From assembly GCA_028274465.1 (NCBI GenBank), contig CM051457.1, positions 34,398,160-34,462,159 on the forward strand: a DNA stretch of 64,000 nucleotides. Reading direction: 5' to 3'. Position 1 is the stretch's first letter, and each line of letters opens with the position of its first letter. The translations under genes were made by a program, and so were the position numbers. Positions 11,409 to 22,674 of this stretch are shown here, piece by piece. This DNA is from Plantago ovata. Lineage: Eukaryota; Streptophyta; Magnoliopsida; Lamiales; Plantaginaceae. The notes beneath the pieces were generated by a model that saw only the letters and a program-made list of their open reading frames with translations, searched no databases and was not told where the DNA came from.

Positions 11409-13160
11409 CCACTTATGTTCAAATCTAAACGGTTTCCGTCTTGGCTTGTTTTGCCTACTTCGACTCGCCCCTCCCTCCACGTTGCAACAAAATTGGATGA
11501 TGATCCAAATTTCTGGTGTGAAGATGTGTCACTGCTGCAGCTACCGCCCAATCCAACTTTTGTCGATCTGTGTGATCGTCGTGATTATTGCACAAGATAA
11601 AAGAATTTCCAAAGAACTGTACGTCGACCGAATTATAGAAAAATAACGCATAACAAAAATCCCTCATCATCCTCCGCTCTAGCACACGTGCACCACCTAC
11701 TTTTTTTATAAGGAAATAATTTCATCAAAGTCACCCATGACCACCCATTCCCTTGTTGACTGGTGGGCTAGCCTTTTTAGAAGAGCCCAAGTTCGCTTTT
11801 CTTTTACTTGCATCCTGTTCCCCATAAAATCCCGTCCAACGCTAAAGTATATCCGACCCATTAAGCTGCACAGTTGCATCAATATGATGCTTATAATAAC
11901 TCTAAATCTAAACATTTGTCCCCTTATCCGATAATAATGCTAATCCTCCAGACCGACCAACCACCCCTACTGCAATACCATACATATTCAACCTCTATTT
12001 AATCTTATCCATTGCTTGGACACCCAACCTGGTTTCCATTAAAAAGACAAGATTTGGGGTTTGAGTAAAAAGAAACTCTTTTAAACCACGAACGTCAAAG
12101 GGTCCCCCACGCGGGCCACGCCCTGACAGTTCCAAGCAAAACAACTCATGTTTATAGGCGAGGTTGCTCATCAACCTCCGCCTCTGTTCCACAATTATGA
12201 GTTAATTTTAACTTCATAGTACGTAACCAGTGATGTCACTACAACTTCGCCATCTTACTTCTTACCTTTGGGTATAACTTTCTGAATCCCATTACGTGAC
12301 CCCACAGGCCTCCCTTTCCTCTTAGCACCAACTACACCCTCTCCAAAATTATTCACGTGTTCCTCAATTTACACAATTTTAATAGATTCCTCCAACTGGC
12401 TTGGCATGGTTAAAGCCAAAGAATTAACACTTCGTGCCTTAGAACTAGATCTGGCAAAATCCATCCGAATCCGAAGTCTCATCCAAAATATTTTGTTCAA
12501 CTATCCGAACTTTGACCCAAATCCAATTTGAAATCACTCTGAATCTATTTGATCTAAACTCATACAATCCGAAATCACCTAATAAATTTGATTCGAGTTT
12601 ATCTGATCCGAATTAATGTGACCCAAACTCATTCAACCCGAATTTACCAGAATTAAACTTGTATGTAAGATATAACTAATTTCACTTATAATAAATATTT
12701 TATCTATAACTAACTTACAATTAAGTTTTTGAAGTTAAAATAATTTATAAATTTTCATTATAAGAATAATTTTGCGGTCAATTATTCAATTAACACTGAT
12801 TCTGAATTGACCCGATCTGAATTCACCAAATCCAAATGTGAGCAGATCTGAAATGTTTTGAGATTTATAATCCGAACAATATCTGAATCCGATCAAGACC
12901 CGAAACCCGAAACATCCGTATCCAATCCAATTCGAAGTCTTCCGAAATAAAATTACACCCTCAGAACAATTCAATCCGAACTTTTAAATCCAAATCCAAT
13001 CCGAAGGATCCGTTTGACACCTCTACGTTAGAACCCATACTACTACCAGACTGGGCCTGGAAAATAAATGTCATAGGTCCAGAGACAGATGGCCACTTAC
13101 TCCCATTATAGGCTGAGCAGCAAAAAATTGAGTTGGGCTCGCGACTCATCATCTGATTAG
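11409..13160 (-). mobile_element. LINE (L1-type) remnant, 5' part: ORF1 tail and endonuclease
   Basis: On the minus strand, an ORF1-like basic tail (KRKGRPVGSRN, near 12310) precedes an apurinic endonuclease-like domain. Visible pieces of the latter are LVFLMETRLG (about 12030), VGRSGGLALL (about 11950), REWVVMGDFDEI (about 11720) and LDHHPILL (about 11480), compare the usual SDHCPIL. Stops and frameshifts are frequent. The order joins directly to the RT half at 2472-5652 once the chromovirus is removed. The upstream limit near 13160 is approximate. Confidence 0.75.
12446..13026. mobile_element. hAT-like MITE with CCGAA/TTCGG repeats
   Basis: The left end is TAGATCTGGCA and the right end, read inward, is TAGAGGTGTCA. 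Flanks are CTTAGAAC (12438-12445) and GTTAGAAC (13027-13034), an 8-bp target duplication with one mismatch, as expected for hAT. The inside is AT-rich, with repeated ATCCGAAT-type subterminal motifs and no coding frame. It is inserted in the ORF1 part of the LINE; joining the flanks restores a continuous ORF1-like frame. Confidence 0.7.
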
Positions 13161-13182
13161 TCCTCTCACCTGTTATTTTTTA

Positions 13183-13367
13183 CTCCCTCGGTTTTATCAA
13201 AACTGTCATAATTTGATTTTTTTTCTGTTAACTTTCAAATTGACTCTCGATTACTGTTAAACTATAATATAATGATAAAGTTTATAATTAAATTGTATTA
13301 TGAAAATTTAAAATTTATTGTTGATCGAAAAAAGTCAAACTCAGACAATTACGAGAGAACGGGGGAG
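13183..13367. mobile_element. Stowaway-type MITE, 185 bp
   Basis: Ends CTCCCTCGG...GGGGGAG are flanked by TA on both sides (13181-13182 and 13368-13369), the Tc1/mariner target. The inward ends share an ACTGTCATAATTTGA / TCAAACTCAGACAATT style of inverted repeat. It lies about 100 bp upstream of the first in-frame ATG of the BAHD gene, so it may form part of that gene's promoter. Confidence 0.85.
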
Positions 13368-13470
13368 TACTAATAATAGCTGCCTTACTATTGTATTATT
13401 TACAAACAACTCTCTTGTTTTTATCAGCAAGCACACGACCAGTCAAACCCTCAATCATTTTTTGGCAGCT

Positions 13471-13656
13471 ATGATTCCTGTAACTACTCCAACCCCAAAA
13501 TCCACCATCACCTTACCTAATCCCGGCCTATTCCGACCACGACTTTACAAGACCTCAAACAGAGTACTAAACCTCTCTCATAAAACAACCTTAAAATTCT
13601 CACCAAAAACTCAACAAGTTGAAGCCACTTCAGACCATAGTAGTAGCATCACAACC
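13471..13656 (+). other. In-frame N-terminal extension of the BAHD gene (alternative start)
   Basis: From ATG 13471 the frame stays open into the BAHD gene. The 62 extra residues are rich in S, T, P and basic residues with few acidic ones, a composition compatible with an organelle transit peptide. BAHD enzymes of this group are normally cytosolic and start where the 13657 ATG lies. It may simply be 5' UTR. Confidence 0.35.
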
Positions 13657-15078
13657 ATGGAGCCTACTGGTACTTCACCCCGGAAACCCGCCATCACCGT
13701 AATCGAAACCTGCCGTGTGGCACCACCTCCCGGCTCACCGGAACTAGCTCTCCCTCTTACCTTTTTCGACATAATATATCTTGCCTTCCCACTTCAGTAT
13801 CACCTGCTTTTCTACCAGTTCCCATCATGTTCCAAATCAGATTTCCTGGAAAACATTGTTCCAAGTTTGAAAACGTCCCTTTCTCAAACACTCGAACATT
13901 TTCCACCCATATCAGGGAATCTTATCATTCCAGCTTCCGAAAGACTGCCTGAAATCAGATTCCGACCCGGTGACTCGGTTTCGTTCACGGTTGCTGAGTC
14001 GTCGAGTGATTTCAACTACCTGATTGGAAATCAACCTCGCGAATGTGACCAGTTCTACGCTTTTCTGCCTACATCAGGCCCAACTGAAGCTGAGGAATCC
14101 CGTCCTCTGTTCGCCTTGCAGGTGACCCTGTTTCCAGGATTCGGAGTGTCAATCGGGTTCACTTACCATCATACACTGGGCGATGCACGTTCCATTGTCC
14201 AATTCATGAACGCCTGGAGTTCAGTTCATACGAACATGTTCCGTACCGATAATGTCGATAATGGTAATATTGAAGAACTATTAGCTACTAATGATTTACT
14301 TCCATTCTATGACAGATCAGTAGTTAAAGATCCATCTGGATTAGCAATTCGTTTCTGGAATCAGATGCAATGTATTATGAACGAAGATGACGAACATCAC
14401 CTGAATTCGGATAATGAAGTCCGTGCCACGTATATAATCCACAAGGAGGATATCCAGAGACTGAGGGAATTGGTTGTGGCGAAAAGGCCGAATCTAGCAA
14501 CAGCTCGTTTATCGTCTTATACGATATCATGTGCCTGCATCTGGGCTTGTTTGGTAAAATCTGCCTGGGAAGTAGGTGAGGAAGTTGATGACACGGAGCC
14601 TGAGTACTTTGACATTCCAGTCGACGTTAGGTCTCGATTGTATCCGCCAATACCAACAGCTTATTCTGGCAACTGCATAGCGTTTGCGTTGACTGAATCG
14701 ACACATGGTGAGATGAAAGGGGGCGAGGGGTTTTTAGTTGGTGTGGAGTCAATTGCAGAGGTGATTAGTAACAAGGTTAATGTTAAGGGGGAACTGTTGA
14801 GAGAGGCTGGTGAATGGTTGTCTAAGTACATGTCTGTCATGAGGAGACGGTTTTTTCATGTGATTGGATCGCCGAAATTCGATTACTATGATGCTGATTT
14901 TGGTTGGGGTAAACCTAGAAAATGTGAAACTTTGGCTACTGATGGTGGAGAAGCCATGTCAATATCTAGAGCAGTAGAATATGAGGGTGGTTTGGAGATT
15001 GAGCTGTCATTGCCTAGGAACAAAATGGATGCTTTTGCTGCTATCTTCTCTTCTCTGTTGGGTCATGAGTTTGTTTAG
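13657..15078 (+). CDS. BAHD acyltransferase, phenolic glucoside malonyltransferase-like
   Basis: Predicted 473-residue soluble acyltransferase that would move an acyl group, probably malonyl from malonyl-CoA, to a sugar hydroxyl of a phenolic or flavonoid glycoside. The start chosen is the ATG at 13657, which has A at -3 and G at +4 and gives the usual family N-terminus (VIETCRVAPPPGS). The catalytic HXXXD is H172-TLG-D176, inside YHHTLGDARS. The structural DFGWG is at residues 414-418. YSGNCIAFAL corresponds to the YFGNC block of anthocyanin malonyltransferases. No intron or break is seen. An ATG at 13471 in the same frame would add 62 residues. A Stowaway MITE lies upstream, and a convergent P450 gene ends 186 bp downstream. 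The substrate cannot be read from sequence. Confidence 0.9.
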   Translation: MEPTGTSPRKPAITVIETCRVAPPPGSPELALPLTFFDIIYLAFPLQYHLLFYQFPSCSKSDFLENIVPSLKTSLSQTLEHFPPISGNLIIPASERLPEIRFRPGDSVSFTVAESSSDFNYLIGNQPRECDQFYAFLPTSGPTEAEESRPLFALQVTLFPGFGVSIGFTYHHTLGDARSIVQFMNAWSSVHTNMFRTDNVDNGNIEELLATNDLLPFYDRSVVKDPSGLAIRFWNQMQCIMNEDDEHHLNSDNEVRATYIIHKEDIQRLRELVVAKRPNLATARLSSYTISCACIWACLVKSAWEVGEEVDDTEPEYFDIPVDVRSRLYPPIPTAYSGNCIAFALTESTHGEMKGGEGFLVGVESIAEVISNKVNVKGELLREAGEWLSKYMSVMRRRFFHVIGSPKFDYYDADFGWGKPRKCETLATDGGEAMSISRAVEYEGGLEIELSLPRNKMDAFAAIFSSLLGHEFV

Positions 15079-15264
15079 TTAGTTGAGTCATGTCACATGT
15101 GCTTTATGTAATCAAGATGGACTATTTCACCAATTTGGAACCTTGATAATAATAATAGTTCTGATTGCTTATTTACCAGCATTACACACTACTGCAACTG
15201 AAATCAAAAGGCTTGAACCCCATACATACATACATGAATGACATACAGGATTATATCTTCTTTT

Positions 15265-16876
15265 TCATTTTCTTGTTTTGGGGATCAATTGGAATGGTTG
15301 CACCATCTGAGACGTAGCACGGAGCTTCTCAGCAGCAGCCGGATCATTCCCATGTGGAAGAGACCATTCAAGAAAACGAACCAACGAAGCAACAGTTAAA
15401 GGAACAATCTTCGCTGCCATGGGAAGGCCGGGGCATATCCTCCTTCCTGCACCAAACGGTAGAAACTGGAAATCGCTACCCTTAAAGTCTATATCAGAGT
15501 TAAGGAACCTCTCAGGTTTATATTCCAATGGCTCACTCCACATTGTTGGATCTCTTCCAATCGCCCAAACATTTACAAGTACTCTGGAGTTTCTGGGTAT
15601 GGTGTAGTTCAGTACTTGGCATGTTTCGTTGGCACAGTGCGAGAGTAGTAACGCAGCAGGAGGGTGCAATCTGAGAGTTTCTTTGATGCAAGCTTCAAGA
15701 TAGGGAAGTTGCAGCAAATGGAATTGGCTGAGCTTATCTTGATTGAATTCTTTGTCGAGCTCTTGTTGGAGCCTCTTCATTGATTCCGGCTTGTTCAGAA
15801 GCTCTAGCATTGTTCTGTTGATTGTTGATGTAGTAGTATCTATACCAGCTGTGAACAGCTCCTGTCACAAGTTCAGATTGGTAAATGCATAAATCTTCGT
15901 TTTATCATACTACTAAGCATGTATCTTAGGCCTATCCATAAGTTTATCACTTCTTATTGGGCTTACCACATTACTTGTAATAATAAGACAGTGTGCAATA
16001 TACCGCAAACATTAACAGTATTACCTCAAACAATTGGTTGATCTGTTCATCTGTAAAGCCTTTGTCAAGCAGAGAGTTCAAGAAATCATATTTGCCACTT
16101 CTCCCTCTTTCTCTTCTTTCTTTGACAATATGCTTCCACAGTTCATGCATCCTCAGAGACATCTCCCTATGCTTCTTCCTCAACCCTTGGAAATCAAACT
16201 TCCCAAATACCGGATAAAAATTGGATAAATTGGGAGCAGAGATAGCCTGAATGATCCCTGTTATCAAGCCCCTCAGCTTATTATCCTCAGAACTGATCAA
16301 ATCTGTCGAAAAAAATGCATTACTGAAAGTGTTAACCACCGTTGCAAACACCAACTTCTGAACGTTCACGACCGTTCCTTCTCTCACCTTCAAATAGCCC
16401 ACCATTTGAACAACCTTCTCCTCTCTCAACTGCGCTTGCAAATCCAACCCTTTACTCGAAAAGAGCTCCGTTCTGCATAAGGTTCGTATATTCTTCCATT
16501 GCTCAACCCAAGGATCAGCCCAAAAGGACAGCTGACTAATTTGTGAACTGGTTAATGGAACTGCTTGAGGAACACTTCTCGCGGAGAGTATTTTGTCCTT
16601 GTTCTTGAGGATTTCGACAGCAGCCTCTGGCGATGATCCAACAATCAAATGCTTGGTTCCGAGCTTGAATGACATTAAGGGCCCGTAGGTCTTCGCAAGC
16701 TCTGCCAGAGTGACATGATTCATGGCTCTGGCTTGATGGATGTTGCCGATGATCGGCCATGGAGTTGGTCCAGGCGGAAGAGGTGGATTGTGAGACTTGA
16801 AGTTTCTGAAGATGAAGTATAATAGTAGAGGGAAAATGATAAGAAGAAATGAGATGAACATTTGAATATGTTCCAT
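15265..16876 (-). CDS. Cytochrome P450, CYP80/CYP76-group, (S)-N-methylcoclaurine 3'-hydroxylase-like
   Basis: Two exons, 16025-16876 and 15265-15861, separated by a 163-bp GT-AG phase-0 intron, give 482 residues. It would be an ER-anchored monooxygenase. A hydrophobic N-terminal anchor is followed by a PPGPTPWPIIGN hinge near residue 34. The I-helix oxygen-binding motif AGIDTT (289-294) is split from the N-terminal half by the intron. The K-helix ETLR is at 345-348, PERF follows, and heme-binding FGAGRRICPG is at 420-429 with ligand Cys427. Motifs such as DKILSAR, CRTELFSSK and ETCQVLNYTIP resemble CYP80 enzymes; CYP76 is the alternative. The start is the ATG at 16876, since upstream in-frame codons contain no ATG. 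After the K-helix, SHCAN stands where PRRA or PHRA is usual. Confidence 0.9.
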
Positions 16877-17456
16877 TGCTATCTTTCTATGAAGAACAGT
16901 GGCCAAGGTCTGTAAATTAAAGATAGTTTTTCCTAGTTTATGACAAGTTGCATTTTGTCCAAATCTCTTTCTATAAGCAATTGACTTCAGGATAGGATAC
17001 TATACTAGTTATTATGTTGCGCACAAGTAACGGCACAACCACAGCCACAACTCATCAATCAACCAAGGGGGAAACGTGTTTTGCACTAATACGTAAAGAA
17101 CTTATAGTGACATGGTTTTGTTACGATGGATACCTCTTCAGTTATTCTCTCAGATTTGGCCAGAAGAGAGAAAAAAAAGAGTGAAATTGCAGCAGAATAA
17201 AAAAATCAAAAGAAAATGTTCCTACCAATCATAGGACCCTCTAGAACGCACTAGATCAAGCGACTTACCTCGTAGCAAGGAGCCTTTTGTTACTATCTTC
17301 CCGATAACACACACGGTATGCTTATAACAGGTAGTGCGGTGAATTACTGTCTAAAGGACCGTGAGTATTCTATGAACTCAAATCTTATTCAATAATCAAT
17401 CGTATGAAAAAAATACTCTAACCCTAGGGCCCGCGGAGTAGTACACAGTTTGTAAC
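16877..17456. other. P450 upstream region, no other gene seen
   Basis: About 580 bp between the P450 start codon and the 5' LTR of the Tat element. On the minus strand a TATAGAAA-like box occurs near 16968. Any longer native promoter is displaced by the 27-kb insertion. Confidence 0.4.
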
Positions 17457-18307
17457 TGTTGATAAGAAAAATATGTCTAGTTCGTAACGTGTGTTCCTCC
17501 ACGAACAATGAAGCTTTATAAGTACAAGCGTTGATGAGAGGCCGCGGTCCCAAAAGATCCGAACCTTGAATTATGTGGACCTCTAGGGCATTTTTACAAA
17601 TGTGCCTAGTTCATTATAATAACTCTTTGTAGAGAGGCGGAGATCTTGAGGTCCGGAATGGGAGTTAGAAGGACAAGGGGCGTTACTCAAGTACCTAACA
17701 GGTTAGAATGTACGAAGCTCACTTAGTACGAAGCTTAAATACTTGTCTGTTGTGCTTTACAATTGAATTAGGACAAGACCCGCATTACAACCACCAGGAG
17801 ACAAAGGTCAAGAGAAGTGTGGAAGTTTCTAGGTAACACAAGAAGCTACAGCTAAATGGGCTTGGGCCAAGCCCATGAAAGTCAACGTTGGGCCTACTCA
17901 ATATATGTAGAGGAATGAGAAGGTGACAGATGGAAGCAAGAGATTGGTGCGACCTAGGGTTAGCCAAAAACTATATAAAGGCTCCATTTCCAAATAAAAG
18001 GTAACTGGTATTAATTAAGTACATTTATTACTCTAAGACAAGGAGAACTATCGAGCTCCTTCAAGTAAAGTCTCACATCGGCTTGACTTAGGCAAGCCGG
18101 AGATAAACACACATCCACACGCGCCTTTTTAATCTCAGGTGCTCAATTGGACATAGAGAGGATCTGAAGACTTGGGTACTGGCATTAGACAAAGATTCGT
18201 GTGTTGTGTTAAACTATGGTGACTTAGAGAGCTTTGTAGTTCTTTGTAGTTCGAGGAGTTTTGTAATATTAGAGCGCTTGAAGTCTTACTAGAATTTCAC
18301 CTCTATA
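17457..18307 (+). repeat. 5' LTR of the Tat element
   Basis: 851 bp, starting TGTTGATAAG and ending CTCTATA. A TATA box (TATATAAAG) lies at 17972-17980. Compared with the 3' LTR I count about 19 substitutions and one 10-bp duplication difference in a TTTGTAGTTC run. That is roughly 2% divergence. Confidence 0.9.
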
Positions 18308-18310
18308 TTT

Positions 18311-18326
18311 TGGCGCCGTCTGTGGG
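18311..18326 (+). other. Primer binding site of the Tat element
   Basis: TGGCGCCGTCTGTGGG lies three bases after the 5' LTR. The TGGCGCCGT core is typical of Tat/Athila elements; the exact priming tRNA is not certain. Confidence 0.7.
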
Positions 18327-18366
18327 AATCTTTACTAAAAGATTTCCCGGACTCCACTGAGAAGAG

Positions 18367-21300
18367 ATGGTGGGACATAATTATTTAACTCGAAACCAAG
18401 GTGCTAACAATTTGTCCGCAAGAGGAAGAGGAAGACCACCAGGAAGAGGAAGAGGAAAATCAAGAGGAGGAAGAGGAAACAGTGGAGTCAATAGAAATGT
18501 AAATGTAGGGAGAGGAAATGCGCAACAAGATGGAGATACCGCGAGTTACTCAGCCACAAACTCGCTGGGCAATGAGCAAGAGAGAGAGAGAAGATTGGTT
18601 GTGCAAAGAGCAGAACTGAATAATTTGGAACACCGAAGGAGAGTAACAGAGGAAGAGTTACGTCAACTCGAAGATGCCAGAAGAAATCTTGTGCAAGATA
18701 ATCTAGCAAGGACGGTGAGGCCAGTGGGAACAGGCCTACCAAATGAGACAACACTTCAAGGATCACAACCGCTGAACCCGCTAGCACCACCATTCATCCC
18801 CGACTCAACAGAGGGAGTAGTTACAACAGCTATCCCGATACAAGATGCACAAGCTCAAGAGAGAAATTTTGTGCTGCCAAATGGACATGTGTTAGACAAT
18901 CGTGCACTTTTTGGTTTAACAAATGAGCAACTAAGTCGTCTTCATGACTTGTTTCAGTTTGAGCTAGGAGGTACAACCGAGATTCCAACTTCTTTGTTAG
19001 GACCACCCCATACTCAGATAGCCACAACAAGAGAAAACATCCGACATGTTACTTTGCCCTTGGCTACTCAATCTATGAGAAGTGTGGTTGATCTGACCAA
19101 CAATGACCTCGTGAACTCTCAGGATAACATCCGTCATGTTAATCCTCCCGTTCCAACACGACCGTTGAATTTAGAATTGAATGGGACATCAAGCAGACCA
19201 ATTCAAGATAGACTCACCTTTCCATGGGAGACAAGGACTACTCAAGGTCAATTGCAAGATGCTACGAGGTCGGAGGACTTAAGGCAGGTGCTACAAAGAA
19301 GGTCAGAGATTCACGCGGAAAGTACAAGAGCAATCCCAACATCAGGGATAAGCACAGCTCAGCTAATCCCAACTCAGGATGCGATGGTTACCACTATACA
19401 TCGATCCCAGGAACAAGCACGAGGTGGTCAAGCAAGACAAGAGGTGGAGAAACAACTGACACCGGAAGAGATAGCAAAAGAGCAGAGAGAACTTCTTAAA
19501 AAGATGAATGATCTAAGTAAGCAAATATCATCTAAAGAGAAGGAGAAAGTCCAGATCAAGAACCCATTGAGTTTGGAAATCAGAAAAGAGCAAAAGAAAC
19601 CGGACACTACCATACCCTCATTAGAGCAATATTATGGAAAGTCTTGTCCCTATGGTTTCATAAGCCGGTTTGAGAGCAGGATGGAGGCTTATGGCCATAA
19701 CGAGAACATGTGTGCCTTGACATTCCCAACTACACTCTTTGATGATGTGATGGAATGGTGGGGAAGATTAGCACATGGATCGATCAAGAGCTATGAACAA
19801 CTGAAGAGCGAGTTCGTTCACAAGTTTGAGAGGATGAGGAAAATCAAAAAGCCAGCCACAGACCTCAAGAAAATCATTCAGGATCCTCAAGAGAATGTAC
19901 GTCACTTTCTCGCGAGATTCAATGAGATAGTTATGGAGGTTGAACCCCACAATGTCAAACAAAGAGCGGTATACTTGTATGAAAATACAACTAACCAAAG
20001 GCTGAGAGATGTGATAGCCACGAATGGACAAAATCTTGAGACAGATGAAGATTTTGATGAGATGTGCTCTAGCTTTAAGAACTCTGAAGATTTTAGAGAA
20101 AATGCGCAGATCAGAGCGGGACACAAGAAAGACAAGGAACCAGTCAAGCCAAACAATTCCTCAAAGTTCAGGAAGCAAGATCAAAGAGGAGGAAAAGAGG
20201 GGAGAAACCATTTCCCAAGGGAAAGAACTCCTCCAAAGAGATACACATATTACACAGCTTTAAATCGACCAAGATCCGACATCTTGGCATCGATAGTTGA
20301 GCAAAAGATGAACATCAAATGGCCAAAGCCCATACAACCATCAGAGAGATCTGAAAGCTCCAGATTTTATTGTAAATTTCACAGAGGGAAAGGTCATGAC
20401 ACGGAAGACTGTATGTGGCTGAAGACTGAGATAGAGGGGTTAGTCAGATATGGCTATTTGAGAAAGTTTGAAGCTAAAGAGGAACAATCAAGACATGACC
20501 GAAGAGATCGACAGAGAAAAGAAAGAAGAGAGGAAGATAGAGAAGGGAGGTATGAGGATAAAGGGAAGAATAGAGAGCGAGATTATCATCGGAGAAACAA
20601 GGAAAGGCAAAGGGATGAAGACGAAGATGATGATAACTTGCCAAGGTTTGGAGTCATAACCATATCAGGAGGACCGGCAGGAGGAGACACAAGGAAAGCT
20701 AGAGAAAAGACAGCCTCATATCTAAGAGAGATTGCCGATGCATATGGAGACCCATGTGTAAAAACTTCAGCTGGAAACAAAATAACATTTGACGACAGCG
20801 AGATCCCAAATCATAGCCCATGCGACGGAGACACCGAAGAGCCGGATGTACCATTGGTAGTTTCGGCGGATATCGCGGCCTATACGGTAAGAAAGGTTCT
20901 AGTTGATACGGGAAGCTCGGTCAATGTTATATTGCTAAGGACCTTGAAGAGAATGAGGGTTGATCTCAGAGAAATGGAAAAGGTCGGGAGCTCCTTAGTT
21001 GGTTTTGGAGGTGAACAGATTTACCCGTTGGGAAGGGTTTACTTGAAAGTTTCCCTGGGTACAAAGCCACAAAGAGTGACACGACATATACCATTCCTAG
21101 TGGTGGACATTGAGTTTTCTTACCAAGTGGTGCTAGGGAGACCAGCTCTTAGAGTCTTTCAAGCAGTAGCATCAACTCTACATAATAGAGTAAAGTTTCC
21201 TACTCCGGCTGGAATAGGACAAGAAGTGGGAAACATAAATCAAGCTTGGGAGTGTTATACTCTCTCGGTCAGAAGGAACTCACTTTCAAAAGAAGAGGCA

Positions 21301-22674
21301 AGAGATGAAAGAGAAATGTTTGTCATCAAAGAAGCACCAACAAAAAAGCGAAAAGTAAGTCCGTCACTTACTAAGGACCAACGAAGAGAAGAAGCTCAAA
21401 AGGCAAGAGAAGAGCCTACTGAAGAAGAGATCCACCCGGAGGAGTACAAGGTCATTCCCGAGGAGCCCGTCGCTCCAACTCCTAAGAAAAGATTCTTACA
21501 ACAAAATAAGATACAACCCAAAGAGACAATCAGAGAAGTGCAGATCATAGACGGGGATCCTGAGAAAACAACAAGGATTGGGACAGAGATGGATTGGGAA
21601 GTCGAGTGTAAGTTAATAGCGTGTCTCAAGGAGAATGCAGATGTGTTTGCTTGGAGCACAAATGACTTAGTAGGGATTGATCCGTCTGTAGTTGTTCACC
21701 GGCTGAACATGGACCCGAAGATCACGCACATAAGGCAGAAGAGAACTAATTTTGGACCAAAACAAGAGGCAATTATCGCTGCAGAGGTGGAGAGATTGTT
21801 GAAAGCCGGACACATTGAGGAGGTTCGCTATTCAAATTGGGTTTGCAATGTGGTGTTGGTAGAAAAGCCAGGGACCGGCAAGTGGAGGATGTGTAATAAC
21901 TTTACACGACTCAACAAGTTCTGCCCAAAGGATCCTTACCCTCTCCCAAGGATAGATCAGTTGGTTGATTCAACAGCGGGATGTGCTTTATTGAGCTTCA
22001 TGGATGCATATCAAGGCTTTTACCAAATTAAGATGGCAAAAGAGGATATCCCAAGAACAACATTTTTTGCAGCTGGAGGTGTTTATTGCTTCAAGGTCAT
22101 GCCATTCGGATTGAAAAACGCAGGAGCAACTTACCAAAGACTTGTGAACCAAATGTTCAAGGAGGAGCTAGGTAAGACAATGGAAGTCTATGTGGATGAC
22201 ATGCTTGTGAAGAGCAAGAAGGAGGTTGATCATATAACATATTTGAACAAGTGTTTTGCTATCTTGAGAAAGTATGGGATGAAACTTAACCCCGCAAAAT
22301 GCACTTTCGGAGTGAAAGACGGGAAGTTCTTGGGTTATATGGTCACAGAGAGAGGGATAGAAGCAAACCCTGAGAAGATTAAGGCGATACAAGATTTACC
22401 ACACCCAACGACACATCACGAAGTACAACAGTTAGTAGGGAAAGTGATCGGTTTGAGCCGATTCATGTCTCGCTCCGCAGAAAAGAATCTTCCGTTCTTT
22501 AAGGTTCTGAGAAAAACCGAGAAGGAGAAAAAGGACAAGATAAATATTGTGTGGAACGTGGAATGTAGGCAAGCTTTAGAAGATTTGAAGAACTGCCTTC
22601 AGTCTCCGCCTCTCCTCTGTTGTCCAAACCATAGATGGAGAGCCACTCTACTTATACTTAGCATTCGCCCGTGA
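18367..22674 (+). pseudogene. Tat gag-protease-reverse transcriptase
   Basis: The first ATG after the PBS opens 1435 codons. The N-terminus (residues 15-55) is an R/G-rich tract with an AT-hook-like GRGRPPGRGRGK. A charged coiled-coil region follows. The gag domain spans about residues 420-590 (YYGKSCPYGF, DVMEWWGRL, FLARFNEIVMEVEP), then a zinc-knuckle-like segment with CKFHRGKGHDTEDC. A very charged linker leads to protease (VLVDTGSSVNVI, D near residue 844). RT has WRMCNNFTRLNKFCPKD (about 1172), MPFGLKNAGATYQR and catalytic YVDD (about 1274). The last 15 codons are out of frame. The true continuation (DGEPLYLYLAFARE) starts one frame over near 22626, so a single-base change breaks the polyprotein. 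Confidence 0.9.

Noticed and set aside
13318-13470. Further upstream reading frame of the BAHD gene
   Set aside because: It begins at TTG inside the Stowaway MITE and is open only by chance.
16877-16906. Ten-codon upstream extension of the P450 reading frame
   Set aside because: It begins at TTG, not ATG; the first ATG (16876) gives a normal membrane anchor.
18488-18793. Long minus-strand open frames opposite the Tat gag
   Set aside because: Shadows of the strongly biased gag codons; no domain and no splice logic, unlike the antisense gene at 39141-42512.
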